Shown: piece by piece, positions 10,642 through 22,492 of the stretch
Numbering within the stretch: the first letter of the stretch is position 1
How the letters are laid out: each line of letters starts with the position of its first letter
Assembly: GCA_030844895.1 (NCBI GenBank)
Contig: CM061227.1
Span: 1-64,000 of the forward strand
DNA length: 64,000 nt
Direction of reading: 5' to 3'
Source of the DNA: Ambrosia x helenae
Lineage: Eukaryota > Streptophyta > Magnoliopsida > Asterales > Asteraceae
Translations under genes and position numbers: made by a program
The notes under the pieces: model-generated
Seen by the model: only the letters and a program-made list of their open reading frames with translations
Database searches by the model: none
What the model was told of the DNA's origin: nothing

Positions 10642-12323
10642 TGATGTGCTAAAAGTAGTTTAATAAAAACAACTAAATTAAACCTAAAACTAGACACTAA
10701 GTAATACTCTAGACTCTCTAAAACTAAACTACTGACAGGCAAGTGAACCTATCGACTCTAGTAAAGCTAAAGTAAGTCCGGATATCGAACCCACAGGACT
10801 CTAATGGAAAACGGTAACTAGACTCGAAAACTTATCTAAAACTGAAATAAACTATTTATTATTTTAGAGGGGGGGTTTTACTAAAAACTAAAAATGCAAT
10901 AAAATAAATAATAACTAAAATTAATTAAACTGAACTAAAGACACGAACTTAAATGAGCTGAATTCAGATATGACAAGACACTACCTAGACCAGACGCCTA
11001 ACTATGCTTGATAAGCTTCTATGGTTATGGAACTGCTTTGGAACCGGGATCTTAAAATACTAAACATCAAGAATAAACTAGACACCCTCGACCCTTCTCA
11101 AGGGGAAACCCTAGAATATTGTTGTGCTGTTAAACTACCGGTTGGAGTACAAACCCTCACAGGTTATCTAACTCTTATGATCGAGTACCCGCTAGACAAT
11201 CTACCTCACAGCGCGAAAGCCTCACTACACTAGGTGCAAGGGGTAATTATTGAAGCCTAGATCTAACTTGATATGCAGGAGTTGAAAGGGAAACTAGGCA
11301 GATCTTCTCACAAAGCCTCTAACCTAGCAATCTAACAACCTAGACATACCAACAAGTCCTCACCTCACAGCTATTGAACTTGGAAGAATACCTAAAATCT
11401 TCTAACCATCAAATATCACTCCTATGGTAAACTCGCGAACATTGACCATAAACTAGTTGCTACACAAAGTCTGCAACCTAACTAGCACTCATACATGAAA
11501 GACATTCACAAAAGTGCAAGTGGAGTGAATAAGTGACAATAAAAAAAATAATAGATACGCATATACACCAGATCTAGAGAAATCAAAATCTTTACTGAAT
11601 CATAAATCCAAAACAAGTTCCAAAAAACCATAAAAACGCAAATCAAAACATAGTTATTTGTCTTAGTCTAGGTAGCTATAAGAGTTTAGCCACAAAACAT
11701 AATCAAAACAGAGATTAAGAGGTTCATAATATCAATCAACATAAGTTTTGAATGAGAAAAACTAAGAAACAACTAAACCGAATGATTAACACCCGAGGAA
11801 GTCGATCCTTTAGCTTCAAATCTCGAACCTTGCCCTTTCCTTGCCTTGGAATCACCTTGAGCAGCTCTCTTTTCGTCCAAAAGTGCAGAATGAAGCTTAA
11901 AATTTCGTTCTAGGGTTTTAAAATGCGATTTGGGCTTGAAAAACACCATTTTGGGCTTTCTGATGGCCATCGTGTCACGCGACGGGATTCTGGGTAAGTG
12001 GTCGCGTGACACGACACGTTCAATCTGACGGGGTGATTTAAGGGGAGGCGCCGCGTGACACGACAGCAGGCAAGAGATTCTGTCGCGTGACACGACGGGG
12101 TGATTTTTCCAATTTTGTTTATTTTTATCTTCTCTTTTCACCTGCGACTCATCCGGGACCTCGTAAAGCACCGTTTATGCATAAATTTGCCTCTTTTGCC
12201 ATCCGGATTCCTGTGACACATAAAATACTAAATAGAAACTGAAAAGTATATATAAACGACACACACTGACTCGATAACGACTCAAATTATGCACAAATAA
12301 CCGATGTATTTTGCAATACATCA
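10642..12323 (-). repeat. 5' LTR of the Athila-like element
   Basis: This 1682-bp copy is the 5' LTR because the primer binding site lies immediately inside it at 10618-10635. It carries the same four CG-rich imperfect palindromes as the other LTR (for example 11971-11983, 12001-12015, 12082-12096). Differences from the other LTR are mostly one-base length changes in A, T or G runs plus two substitutions (A for G near 11988, T for C near 12081). Confidence 0.95.
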
Positions 12324-12328
12324 CTAAA
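12324..12328. repeat. Target-site duplication CTAAA of the retrotransposon
   Basis: CTAAA follows the right LTR directly. The first four bases of the window, TAAA, precede the left LTR and match its last four bases; the C would be one base before the window. A 5-bp duplication is usual for Ty3/gypsy integration. Confidence 0.75.
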
Positions 12329-12709
12329 CTAAGTTGTTTTTAGGCTCGGGCTCGAGTTCGGTTAGACTTGGCTTATTACGAGCTTTTTCGAGCCGCGCTC
12401 AAGTAGACTCGCGCTCGTTTGCTCCCGAGACCTAATTTTTTTGAGCCTTTGATTACAACAATTATGCTAAACTAAGCTACTAAACTTTTTAGTTTAATAA
12501 GTATATGTAAATCTCTATAATAGAGAAGGGCTATTTGTGCCTAACCTTGAAAGATTAGGGACTAACCCCTCTTCTAACTTATCACCTGTTTTAAATCTCC
12601 GGACTCGCTGTCTAACCATATTTCCCCCTTTCAAACATTTTAAATCATCTTCTTCTCTCTGTTTCATCATCACAACCCTGAAAACCCTAATTCTCAAATT
12701 TTCTCAACA
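12329..12709. other. GAGCTCG-rich repeat fragment and leader of the hAT-derived gene
   Basis: 12340-12440 is rich in GAGC/GCTC words (CTCGGGCTCGAG, TTTTTCGAGCC). This is the same style as 39655-40040 and suggests a piece of a dispersed TIR element into or beside which the LTR element inserted. 12560-12709 is CT-rich, contains AAAACCCTAATTCTC, and ends CAACAATGGC, resembling a normal plant 5' leader for the broken gene that follows. Confidence 0.4.
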
Positions 12710-14517
12710 ATGGCTGATATTGTTTGTGTAGAGAACACAGAAGAATCCTCATTTCCTGAGAATCCCGATTTCATCCCTAATTCTGTTTGGGTGGAACGTT
12801 TGAAGCTCACTGGATGTACAATCATAGCATCTGAAGCAATTACAAGATATGGTAAACGTGTACTTGATTTTCATGCACATTCATCTTTGGGCACTTGGTT
12901 TATAAAGTCTGTTGATCTTCGCTTTAATCAAGATTTGTGTAAAAGGTTTTCTGAGGTCATTGATATAGTTGGAGAGAAAAATATAGTGCAAGTTATAACC
13001 CATTGTAAGGATCCTTATCTAGGGTTAGGAGATGCAATTAGTCAAAGATACCCTACCATATTTTTCAGTTTATGTGTAGTGGAATTAATTGATCAGGTTT
13101 TTGATAGTTTTATTAAAGTTGAATCTGTAAAGGCTGTTATTGATAATGCAAAATTAGTGTCCAGGTTTCTTTACAAGATCCCTTATCCATGGAAACTAGT
13201 GAAAGAGATAGAATTAGACTATATTGTAGTTGGTGATACAAGGTTAATTTCTGATTTCCTTACCTTAGAAAGTTTTATCACATTTGAAGACACATTAAGA
13301 GCTTTGTTAAAGTCTCAAGATTGGAATGATCTTGTAGTGAAAGAAGGATATGATCATGCTCCTCAATTTTATATTCTTAGTGATGATTTCTGGAATAAGT
13401 GTAGAAAGATTACATCTTTGGTAGGGACTCTGATGAGGTTTCGTAGACTGCTGGTATTGGGGCAAATAACCTCTGGATTGAGGTATTTTTATGCCACTAT
13501 ATGCATGACAAAAAAGGTTATTAAGATGTTTTTGAAGATGATTATAGACAATTTTGGGGCATAATTGATAGTAGGTTTGCGCATCATTTAGTTCTTTATC
13601 GGGCTGCCTTCTTTTTTAGTCCTGAGTTTTATCGTTGTCAAAAGTCGATTACATCTTCAATGGATCGATTTTTTGAAAAAGTTGAAGTCTCTTCTACTAT
13701 AAGAGAACACATTTCTCATGGTAAAGCAGCTTATGAAAAAATCCTAGAACATCATGATGAAGAGGAGGCAAGGTTGTAAAAGGCGGCCTAAGCGGCCGCC
13801 TAGTCGCTAGTCGGCCACTCATATCGGAATAAGCCCCTAGTCGGAGATTTAGGCGTTTTGGGCATTAGGCGGGTCCCAAGCGGTCCTAGGCAGACCTAGG
13901 CTGACCTAGGCGCCGGTGCCGGAATTTGGCCGGAAAAAAGTTAGAAGCATGTAGAAGAAGGTAGAAGAAGGTGGAAGGAGGAGGAAGAAAGAGGAAGCAG
14001 TCTTGAGGAAGAGTGGCGGCTGAAAATGTGGGTTTTGTGATTTTAGGGTTATTTAAGTTTTAGGTATTTTAACATTTAACCCCCTATCTTTTACTAGTTT
14101 ACATTTATATTCTAAATTTGTAATTTTTTTCTTCAAAAGTGTAATATAAGTTTGTGTATTTATACATTTAACCCCCTCTATCTTTACTAGTATACATTTA
14201 GTACTTAAATTTATAGAAAATAACGTATAAAAATTCCAAACGCCTAATTCCGCCTAATCCCGCCTAGTCCCGCCTAGTCCCAGGCTAGACCCCACCGCCT
14301 GCCTAGCGCCTAGCGCCTTCTACAACCTTGAGAGGAGGATATGCCCACCGATTCTGGTATTCTTAGAGTTATTATTTTTTTAATCTGTAAATATAATTGA
14401 TATATTATTTTTCTTTAATGTATTGTTTTTTATGTAATAGTTCAATGGTGGTCATCCCATGGAGAAGCTTTTCCAGCCTTGCAAGCTTTGGCTCTTCGGG
14501 TTTTGAGCCAACCATGT
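12710..14517 (+). pseudogene. hAT transposase-derived gene, frameshifted and split by a MITE
   Basis: The first 284 codons (12710-13564) resemble the DUF659 part of plant hAT-transposase-like proteins (motifs LKLTGCTII, GTWFIKSVD, FLTLESF, FWNKCRKI). They lack the usual N-terminal BED zinc finger, although the ATG sits in a leader-like context. A one-base shift near 13551-13556 moves the homology to the next frame (FWGIIDSRFAHH, SPEFYRC), which stays open to 13779. The 562-bp MITE at 13769-14330 then interrupts; with one duplication copy removed, the frame continues HHDEEEDMPTDSG. After AT-rich sequence that may be an intron, the hAT dimerisation motif appears at about 14440-14517 (QWWSSHGEAFPALQALALRVLSQ). 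The gene is therefore dead as assembled. A former domesticated gene is possible, but a truncated transposon is as likely. Confidence 0.8.
13769..14330. mobile_element. hAT-type MITE, 562 bp
   Basis: The ends are CAAGGTTGTAAAAGGCG and the inverse of CAAGGTTGTAGAAGGCG (one mismatch in 17), flanked by an exact 8-bp duplication AGAGGAGG (13761-13768 and 14331-14338). The interior is rich in GCCTAG/CGCCTA words, so long palindromic stems can form. There is no coding capacity. An 8-bp duplication is diagnostic of hAT. Confidence 0.93.
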
Positions 14518-15075
14518 ACCCTTTCAACATAAACAAACAAGAGTAAGTCTTAAATTCTAAGTATTTTGGTTAATAAAGGATGGTACTAACATATAATAAT
14601 GGGTGCAGTTCATCAAACAGTGAGTATCTCTTTTGTGATCTGAAAAAATACTTTTATTCTCTTATGTTATCATATTCCCTTCCCCATAGGTTAAATTATT
14701 AGACCATCCCGCTGTGGCCGTGAGCGAGCACCATCGCGTGTGCTAGCGCCAGGGATGTTGTGGCTGGAGGTGAGCACTAGACTGAAACCTCGCTCGTGCC
14801 GGGGCTCGCTTGCTGCTCACAACGGACAGTCTTGGGCTAATTGCATATAATGTAACAAGCTTTGGTCTGATTTCATGTGACCAACTTTTTTTCAAAGAAA
14901 AACAATCTAAAACTTCAAAAGATTTTGATTTAAGGTAATCAACTTTTAAAAAAATCTGCAACTTTTGACCATGCTGGCACCTACATGGCATCTGAAAATC
15001 TCAGGTGCTTAACTTAAATTAGATTCGCTTAAAATTTTAATTCTTTGATTCTGACCTAAAAGAGGTTGGTAACTT
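14518..15075. other. Non-coding stretch, no gene seen
   Basis: No convincing frame or repeat boundary. A GC-richer patch at 14700-14825 has several GAGC words. I see nothing assignable. Confidence 0.6.
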
Positions 15076-15387
15076 GCATGGTTTTAAACAAAACGGGTAG
15101 GCGTGCGCCTCGAGGCGCGCCTCATGGGTTCATATTGTACATACGCCTCTAATGGCTAAGGCGCTAAGAAAAAATGTGCGCCTTAGGTGGTTTAGGCTAT
15201 TTTTGATGTGTGTTTTTGGTGTTTGTCTTTTTGGGCCAATTATTTAATTTTTGATGTGTGTTTTTAATGTTTTCGACTTTTCTAGATCAATTATTTTATT
15301 TCTTATAAGATGCATAATTTTTATATTTATTTTTTGACTGTGCCTTAGGCTTACGCCTCGAGGCTTGTTTCCGTTCTTTTAAACTTG
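15076..15387. mobile_element. Probable hAT-type MITE, GCGCCTCGAGGCG family
   Basis: The ends are loosely inverse (GTTTTAAACAAAACGG at left, inverse of GTTTAAAAGAACGG at right). Inside are GCGCCTCGAGGCGCGCC-type words near both ends, as in the elements at 26361 and 49162. The flanks GGTAACTT and GGTTACTG match at 6 of 8 positions, so the duplication has decayed or my boundary is off. Confidence 0.5.
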
Positions 15388-18300
15388 GGTTACTGAATCA
15401 TAATTCATACAATAGTTAGTAACCTTTTCATCCAATTAACCCTGTTTTGTTAGCATTGCTTTCTTGGGTTCATTACACCAAAATGTATATTTTCTTTTAC
15501 CTTGTTGACATTGTATGTAAAATTGTTTGTCCATTGTAACAAACTTTCAAATGCATGTCATTGTATGCAAGTAATCTTGTATAGCAGGTAAAACGGTGAC
15601 ATGACGCCAACTTTGGCGACATGGATGTGTGCCATTTCATCCTTCGTCACCATTTTACATGTTATAGAAACTTAGTATGTTAAATACTATGGTAAAATAA
15701 ATCTGAAAGCATGTTACAATGACAATTAAATTTTAGTGCAATAAAAGCCTCATTTTCTTCAAGTTAGTGAAATGTCTACCAAACTCTGATAAGGCTTCTA
15801 ATTATCTCAGGTATCATGTTTCGCGCTCATGGCTAAGACCAACTGGCAGCTTCTTGGTTATTTTTTGAGGAATGAGGAGGCAACCCACCCAGGCTAGATA
15901 ACTTTGGTCTAAAGAACTAGTTAAATAATATGTGCTTAAAGTTTTTAGTGAATTTCATAGGGTCTAGTACATAAAGGTAAAGAAGATTAAAACAAAGATA
16001 TTGGTTACTAGGTTGCAGTGGAAATGTAAATGCAAATCACTTGCCATATTGGCTAGTTAAACAGCAGTATAGTTTTATTTGATTGTATGAACACAAGAAG
16101 TGATGCATTGTACCAAGTTTATGTACTTCTGTATTGCAAATATATTGGTTACAGCGTGCGCTGGAAATGTAAATTCAAATCACTTGCCATATTGGCTAGT
16201 TTAAACAGCAGTATAGTTTATGTAGATCCTTATATAAGATATTTTTTCGAATTCGAGTAGCCTTTTGACACATTTAAGCAGATTTGACTTTGCAAATAAA
16301 GTCAACTGCAATCTCTCGGGTTTCAAATAGTGAATCTCAAGTCTTTTCTGCTATATCAGTTAAATTGAAAACACAAGCACCTGTAACTGGCTAAAAAATG
16401 AGTCACTAACTGCTTGACACTCTTAGATTTTATAAGGAAGTTTCTAGTAAACGAAGTTAATTAAAAATATAGGTTATGTTTGTTACAGAAATCCTTAATA
16501 GTGAAATAAATGTTGAGAAAAACTTACATTGAACTCGAAGATGAAATCATCAGCGTGAACCGGGCTTCTTCAAAAGTTAGTTTTAGTTGCTGTTGTTGCG
16601 AGTGCACATTTCTGTGTTGCAGTGGTCTGAATTCTGCACTGTTATGGGCAACGTCTTAAAAATGATCATCATTATGACTCTGTGTCGTGTTGGTTCATAA
16701 ATTTTTATTTTTCCTAAACCAGAACCCGTTTTTGGACCCCCCCCCCCCCACTGCGCACGCAAATAGGTGCCGATGTATAATACAATTTAACATCTAATCC
16801 TATTAATTTGGTTTCATCTTATAAACCCATCCACTTTCATTCCACAACCAATGTGGGACAAACTCACAATCACACACATAAACTCCAACAAGCCCCCATA
16901 TGAATGGGAGTTATTCTCAGAAACAACCTCATTCGATGGCCTTTGTACCATAACCTCACTCTATATATATGCATATGACAAATTTTGCGTTCTAGAGTTG
17001 CATTTGTTTACAACGTCGTCATTAAAGTATGAAGTTTGATCTTTTGTAAACTCACCTAAAACGATGGCACATGAGTAAAAACTTTCACCTTAGAAACTCA
17101 TGTCGTCCTTTGCTTGTCTCCTCCACGCTAACCATCCATCCTTCGCTTCCACCTCAACCCACAACAACTGCCTGATAACTCCCATTATAGATACTCTTGG
17201 TGGATGAAGCCTTTGATTAAATAAGGTTTTAATTTACTTTTTTTAGATGTAGTCTGCGTTCTTAAACAAGTTGAAGTGACCCTCGTCGTTACAAGTTGAA
17301 GTGACCCTCGTCGTTGCGCGACTATGGCAGGTGAACAGTGCCAACAAAGCGGAGCAGGGTTGCTCACCTAGCTCGTGGCTCGTAACTCATTCATAATCAA
17401 TTTGAAACTCTAGTTATTTAAGTTGTATAGGACCACTATTTTTCTAACGGAGTATAGGACCACTATTAGTGGAATACTTTTTCATTGTAGAAAATCAATA
17501 GTAAGTTAAATTGCTCATATAAACATCACCATATATACAATCTCTAATTCATATCCTTTTCTTCAAAATCATATATACAACAAAGAAAACAACTATTTCA
17601 TACAAAGTCACATATCATCTAATCCTTCTCGATCTATACTGCAGCCATAAGTGAATTCTCAATATAAATCCGAAAATCGCAAAACATATATGATCTCTTT
17701 CAAATTTTGATCAAACATATCAACCAATCTCATAAACACCTCCACCTTTAATCATACTTATCGTTCCAACACATAAGCATAGCTACACATCGCCGGACTA
17801 TGTAAAATCTAGTCCTCTGATGCTTCGCTAGCGTAGAACAACGCCTCTGGCGCCTTGCTTTTTGTCGTCGGTACTGCGAAGCTGACCTCATTAGGTACGA
17901 ATAAGTATTCATTCTTGTTATTCCGGTGATCAACGATGACAGAAGGGGTTAGTTTAAAGTTGTAACAAGACCACAATATGAGTTCAAAAACACTTTAGAA
18001 AGCTTTATTTAAATAACTAAATAAGTCGTTAAATGGTCCTCCCACATTATTTGACTATTATAGTTTTTTATATTTGTTTTGACTCGTTCCTTAATTAAAT
18101 AATGTGAATTATTGTCTAACATGGGCATTGTGCATGTCATATATTTTCAATTTTATTTGAAAAATATTACTTTTAAAATAAAACACATATTTTTCATATG
18201 TTAATACACTGAATACTATTATTATTATCCACAATTTATTTCATATGTATGAGAGTAAAAAATGTATAAAGATGCTGTCATGTCATACATAAAACGTTTA

Positions 18301-19660
18301 CATAAAATCCATATAATACATTACAATATTACATATAAAATGATTCTATGCTTCTCCTAATTATCTACTAAAAAATGGTTCATAAATGAATGAACATGAG
18401 TAGATTTGTAACAAGACTTTATTGTACGTTATGATATAATATCATAACGTATTGATTATAACAATTCCAAAATCAAAAGAGCGACTGGGTTAGAAAAAAA
18501 TAAAGGATTATAAAATTTTGTATTTTATGTGATTAATAATAAACGGTCGTACAAGATCTAATAAGCTACTATTATGTTGTAGTTTTATTTATTTATTTGT
18601 GTAACATCTTATTACATTTCTTACGTTTCTCTTCAAGAAGCTTTTGTACCGTTATGTATGTGTTGGTATCTTGGTATGGTAGGCCGGCCATCTTTCAATC
18701 ATTCTAATCGATTATATATATACTTGTTTATTGTTTAGTTATTTGTTCTTGATGTAGCATTGAATTGAACATATATTAAATTGTGTATTTGTATATATTA
18801 TATTATATATCGATCGATGTTGACATACGACAAGTCGCTTAGGAGTAACAATTGACAAGATTTTGGTGGATGGTCCAGAAAAGATTTTGGGTCAGAGGTT
18901 CTAGAAGTTGAAGTTCCAATGCTAGATAGAACCTTCTTGCTTAGGAAACTTCACATGAAAAATACAAAAAATAGGAAATAAGTGGGTATGGGTTATGGTC
19001 CTATGGAATAGAAACAAACAAATAAACTTGATTTGAGTGGATTTGTTAATCTATGTGATATGTAAAATACTATGTACTTGTTACTTAAGAATAAGAAACG
19101 ATATCAGTTATATTGTGATCGATCGTGTGCGGTGTGTCTTGCAAATGATAACATAAGAAGTGTGTTTTTCATATATTATTATAAAGTTTTATATATGGTT
19201 ATTGGTTAGGCTTTGGGACCTTCAATTCGATAAAACCTGTCTACATTTTTATGATCTTTTATATGATGGTTTTCTTTCGAACAAATATCATCAGCTGCAA
19301 TTCAGGTTCAATGCTTTTTTTCGGTCTTCGATATTCTTGCCATGTTGATTAATTGAATCATGTCTTATATTGTTTCTTTGTGTATAAAGTTTATCGTGCT
19401 CAACGAAATAGTTGTCTAGAAAACTATTTAGTTTTTACCAACTACAAACAAAAGATACCACGAGGGCTTGACATTTACTCGTGTAAGAAAGGAGAACAAT
19501 CAATATGCAGAATATGTACCTTATTTTTGTTTAGACCCGGTGCTTGGACTTTTGGTGAAATCGCAAGTCACATATACAGATCATATTATTATATGTCCGC
19601 TTTATTCAGTTGCAGGTTGCGTCTCAGTTTTAAAGTAAAAATTGCACGTCTGATTTTCTT
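15388..19660. other. AT-rich intergenic region without a supported gene
   Basis: Short open frames here show no known domain and no codon-like pattern. It includes a local duplication (16001-16220), a C run at 16738-16749, and a small hairpin-like piece at 15594-15655. Most of 18000-19600 is plain AT-rich DNA with stop codons in all frames. Confidence 0.6.
16001..16220 (+). repeat. Local direct duplication of about 77 bp
   Basis: 16001-16077 and 16144-16220 share TTGGTTAC, GGAAATGTAAAT, CAAATCACTTGCCATATTGG and AACAGCAGTATAGTTT in order, with scattered changes. The copies are 66 bp apart. Similarity is high enough for a fairly recent tandem event. Confidence 0.85.
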
Positions 19661-19890
19661 GGTAATAGGAAACAATACAACTTCATTTTATTGATAACGT
19701 GTCAGGTTAATACGTTAACTTGCGAATATAAACGTTTGCTCATATGAAGTTGTATTGTTTCCTATTACCATGTGTCAATGATAATATATCTGTGTCAATG
19801 ATAATATATCAGGTTAATACGTTAACTTGCGAATATTAACGTTGTCGTATGTTATGGTCATATTGAACCCTGTGTCAATGATAATATATC
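19661..19890. repeat. Perfect 26-bp inverted repeat and interleaved direct repeats
   Basis: 19661-19686 and 19744-19769 are exact reverse complements (26 of 26) around a 57-base spacer. A 34-base unit starting CAGGTTAATACGTTAACTTG occurs at 19703-19736 and again at 19810-19843 with one change. The 20-mer TGTGTCAATGATAATATATC occurs at 19771, 19791 and 19871. The pattern suggests template-switch rearrangement or a decayed small element. Confidence 0.9.
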
Positions 19891-20149
19891 CTGGTCATTA
19901 AACAGTTTCACCATTCAGGCATGTATGAAACACATAAATCTAAACAAAAGAGGTACACAACTTTCAACATTTAATCTGTGTCTGATGATATCATCACTAA
20001 CTAAAATTTAGACTATGATGTAATGAACCAAAACACTCACAAAGCATTGTTTACATCGACGAAAAAAAGCAAATTCGCACCTTAATGTTCTAACAAGACC
20101 AAAACAAGCAGATTGTTAAGTGCTAACAACAAAAGTGAAGTTGCAACCC

Positions 20150-20778
20150 TTACTCATACGGATTTGAATATACGCGGCATCTGAAACAAACGGCACATCA
20201 GCATACATCCCAACAAGACAACACCGAATGCACTCCAAAACCGTGAAAAGAAAAGCAAACGCGAAGCCGTCAAAAATGCATCCCAATCTTACCCCAATAC
20301 CAGGCTTTCGGAACCCAACGCCACACAGTTCCTGTCACCTGCAGAGAGATTTCCAGTAACATCCCTGACACCACATGAAATCTAAAAAAGTGGGGCCACT
20401 CTTTTCGTCTTACAACTGCCAGGTATGCAATTATGAAGTACGCGATTAAAAAACCAGCTTGGCAAACCGCCTAGAACACGTAGAAAAGGGTAAGTGAGGA
20501 ACTCGAAAATTTCCAAGAAAGGGTGAAGGTGATAGGCGGTTGCTGCATACATCCATGTTTCATGAAGCGGCATTAGGTAAGGTAAGCATGCTAAAGTTCT
20601 CCAATACCATCGCGGTTTTTTCTCCATTGGGGGGTATCTGTAACTAAATGCACCAGTATCCTTTGATGCTCTTGGAGATACATGTCTTCGAGATGATGGG
20701 GGTGGCGTTTTGTGTGTGAATAGACCTAAATGCCCATAGAGTAGAGACGATGTAGCAGAGAGATGAAAAGTGGAGCTC
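20150..20778 (-). CDS. TIC20: TIC20-like plastid protein import channel, main exon (frame broken in three places)
   Basis: TIC20 is a four-helix protein of the inner plastid envelope and part of the TIC import channel. This exon starts after a splice acceptor at 20779-20780 and holds the end of a Ser-rich transit peptide, then YPPMEKKPRWYWRTLACLPY and LPLHETWMYAATAYHLHPFL. The conserved remainder is present but in shifted frames: IAYLAVVRRKEWPHFFRFHV, WYWGKIGMHF, FTVLECIRCCLVGMYAD, SDAAYIQI. The shifts are an extra A at 20446-20452, an extra T (minus strand) at 20272-20276, and a missing C near 20159-20162. With these set aside the frame ends at 20150-20152 right after the usual IQIPYE-like end. 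Each is a one-base change and splice signals are intact, so consensus error is more likely than decay. This is the TIC20-I/IV-type subgroup by resemblance. Confidence 0.85.
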
Positions 20779-21300
20779 CTGCTATCAACAATGACCAAAA
20801 ACGGTAAGTAAAAGAATCCTGCAATGATTCTAGGTATCTTCGTTTATTTCTACTAAAGACATGATAGCGAACATACTTAAGCAACCTTTATGATAGTTTG
20901 TTCATAACTCACAGAAGAGCAAACCAAAAACATGCGTATAAACCCAAACGTACACACATACATGTCATGTTCACAATTTTCTTCATGAAAGCACACACCA
21001 CCACATCTTCAAATATGTTTGTCCAATTACTAAGTTAAAATATAACCATCTTAATAGCCATGCCTAGTTGTACATAGGGAGAGAAAATGAAATGTTGTCG
21101 GGTTGGCAGATTGAATTGATGAACCCGAACATGGTCCATCTTTATTCATGTCAAAGACATAAACCCTAAACCACACGACCACACACACTTCAAAATGTGT
21201 AAACCATTTATCAAAATAATTCAAACAGGTTGACTGTTTATTATTGGGTCGTTGTCAAGTGTAAAACGGTTAAACGGGTTGGGTTGTAAATAGGTCGTAA

Positions 21301-21474
21301 TCTTCGCTTTAAAAGGCGGGAAGCGCTCCAATGCACTTCGATCCCAAAAGCGGATGCACAATGCACGAGATGCATTAACTACATCATATCGCATCAACTG
21401 CAACAATGTGTTTTCATCACTGCACGAAGCGCATCTCACATTATGTGCATCTGATGCATGCATTTTTAAACCAA
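21301..21474. mobile_element. Probable hAT-type MITE in the TIC20 intron
   Basis: A 174-bp segment flanked by GGTCGTAA (21293-21300) and GGTCATAA (21475-21482), 7 of 8 identical. The ends have weakly inverse TTTAAAA-containing sequence, and the interior is GCGC/GATGCA-rich like other elements here. The imperfect duplication keeps confidence low. Confidence 0.45.
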
Positions 21475-21680
21475 GGTCATAATCAAGTCGTAAACAGATT
21501 GTAATAACTGGACTTATCAAATCATATACGACCGTTCATTCCGTTAACATTTTACTTATATAAGATCATATACAACTCATATACGACCTAATAAACTCCA
21601 ATCAATGTAAACCAAAACAAGGCAGTCGATAATAACATTCACACAAACAATAATGTAAACCAGGTTTAAAACACAAACCT

Positions 21681-22250
21681 TGAGAAGAAGAGAAAGATCT
21701 CAGCTCCTGATGAGATGTGAAACAACCCTAACACGCGGTACCGACAGTCGTTGTGGATGAGGCATCGGCGGCTTCAAAGGGGTGGTCTTACATGGCTTGT
21801 AGGTCAGCACTGCCCGGAATGCATGGAATAAGCATTCAAAATCATATTGAAACACCTTAACCCAGACCTACACAATAAATTACACAAATAAAACATCAGT
21901 AAAACTATAAAGTATGGAGATACAATTGAGGGCAGAAATGTCTGAAATGAAAGTTTTTAGTTTATTATTTGAAATAATTTTAGGGCAGAGATGTTAATTT
22001 CAACTAATAATACCTCTATTATTATTATTACCTATAGTTGGTATTATTTTACAGAAGAAAACAAAATGACAGATTGATACCAAATTTGATGATAACATAG
22101 ATTGAGTTAAAAATAAAGTTACCTTCTTTTGCAGAGAGGACGGGAGGAGCTACGGTGGCCGAGGAACTACGGTGGATTGGGGAGGAGATAAGGCCGGTAA
22201 AACGGTGGGTTGGATTAGGTTGGGTAAGTCAAGAGAGAGAGAGAGAGGAT
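21681..22250 (-). other. Candidate upstream exons of the TIC20-like gene
   Basis: On the minus strand a CT-rich leader ends CTGCAAAAG/GTAACTTT at 22122. A second segment ends CTTCTCAAG/GTTTGTG near 21681. The second contains an open stretch (CKTTPLKPPMPHPQRLSVPR) with the Arg/Ser-rich make-up of a transit peptide, but it meets a stop before the donor in that frame. These look like leader and first coding exons. The true ATG is not settled. Confidence 0.4.
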
Positions 22251-22266
22251 GGCGTAGAGTTTGTAG

Positions 22267-22492
22267 CAGGGATGACCGAATACCGAACTGATCCGTACCG
22301 AACCGAGGGTTTCGGTATCAGTACTCACGTTTAGAGGTTTTCGGTTTCAGTATTTTCAGTTTCGTACGGGATCGGTATTTTAAGTAAAATTACCGGTACC
22401 GTTACCGATACCAAACCGTATGTTTTCAGTATCAGTATTGGGTTTTGAAAGTTTTTATCGGTTTGTATCGATACTGTACGAAATCATCCCTA
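22267..22492. mobile_element. hAT-type MITE, TAGGGATGA family, copy 1
   Basis: The 226-bp element starts CAGGGATGACCGAATACCGA, ends TCATCCCTA, and is flanked by an exact 8-bp duplication GTTTGTAG (22259-22266, 22493-22500). The interior consists of alternating TACCGA/CGGTAT words. It lies just upstream of the presumed TIC20 leader, so it may sit in that promoter. It is the same family as 61828-62123. Confidence 0.93.

Larger units (their letters stand above)
5..12323 (-). mobile_element. Complete Athila-like Ty3/gypsy LTR retrotransposon
   Basis: A full-length element read on the minus strand: 5' LTR (10642-12323), primer binding site, 169-base leader, a single gag-pol frame (5004-10448), a 3.3-kb 3' region without a recognisable gene, polypurine tract and 3' LTR (5-1687). 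The LTRs start TGATGT and end ACATCA. Base 1-4 (TAAA) and 12324-12328 (CTAAA) fit a 5-bp target duplication whose first base lies outside the window. The LTRs differ by about two substitutions and nine small indels over 1.68 kb, so insertion is recent. The tRNA-Asp primer, long LTRs, long post-pol region and DLGAS protease motif suit the Athila lineage (family knowledge). No chromodomain is apparent at the integrase end. Autonomy is plausible because every pol catalytic motif is present, but it is not shown. Confidence 0.95.

Noticed and set aside
15594..15655. Short inverse pair GTAAAACGGTGAC / GTCACCATTTTAC
   Set aside because: Only 60 bp long with imperfect arms and no duplication; could be chance or a fragment.
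20150..20778. TIC20 segment as a processed retropseudogene
   Set aside because: It starts at a splice acceptor with likely upstream exons, and no poly(A) tail or target duplication is visible at its end.
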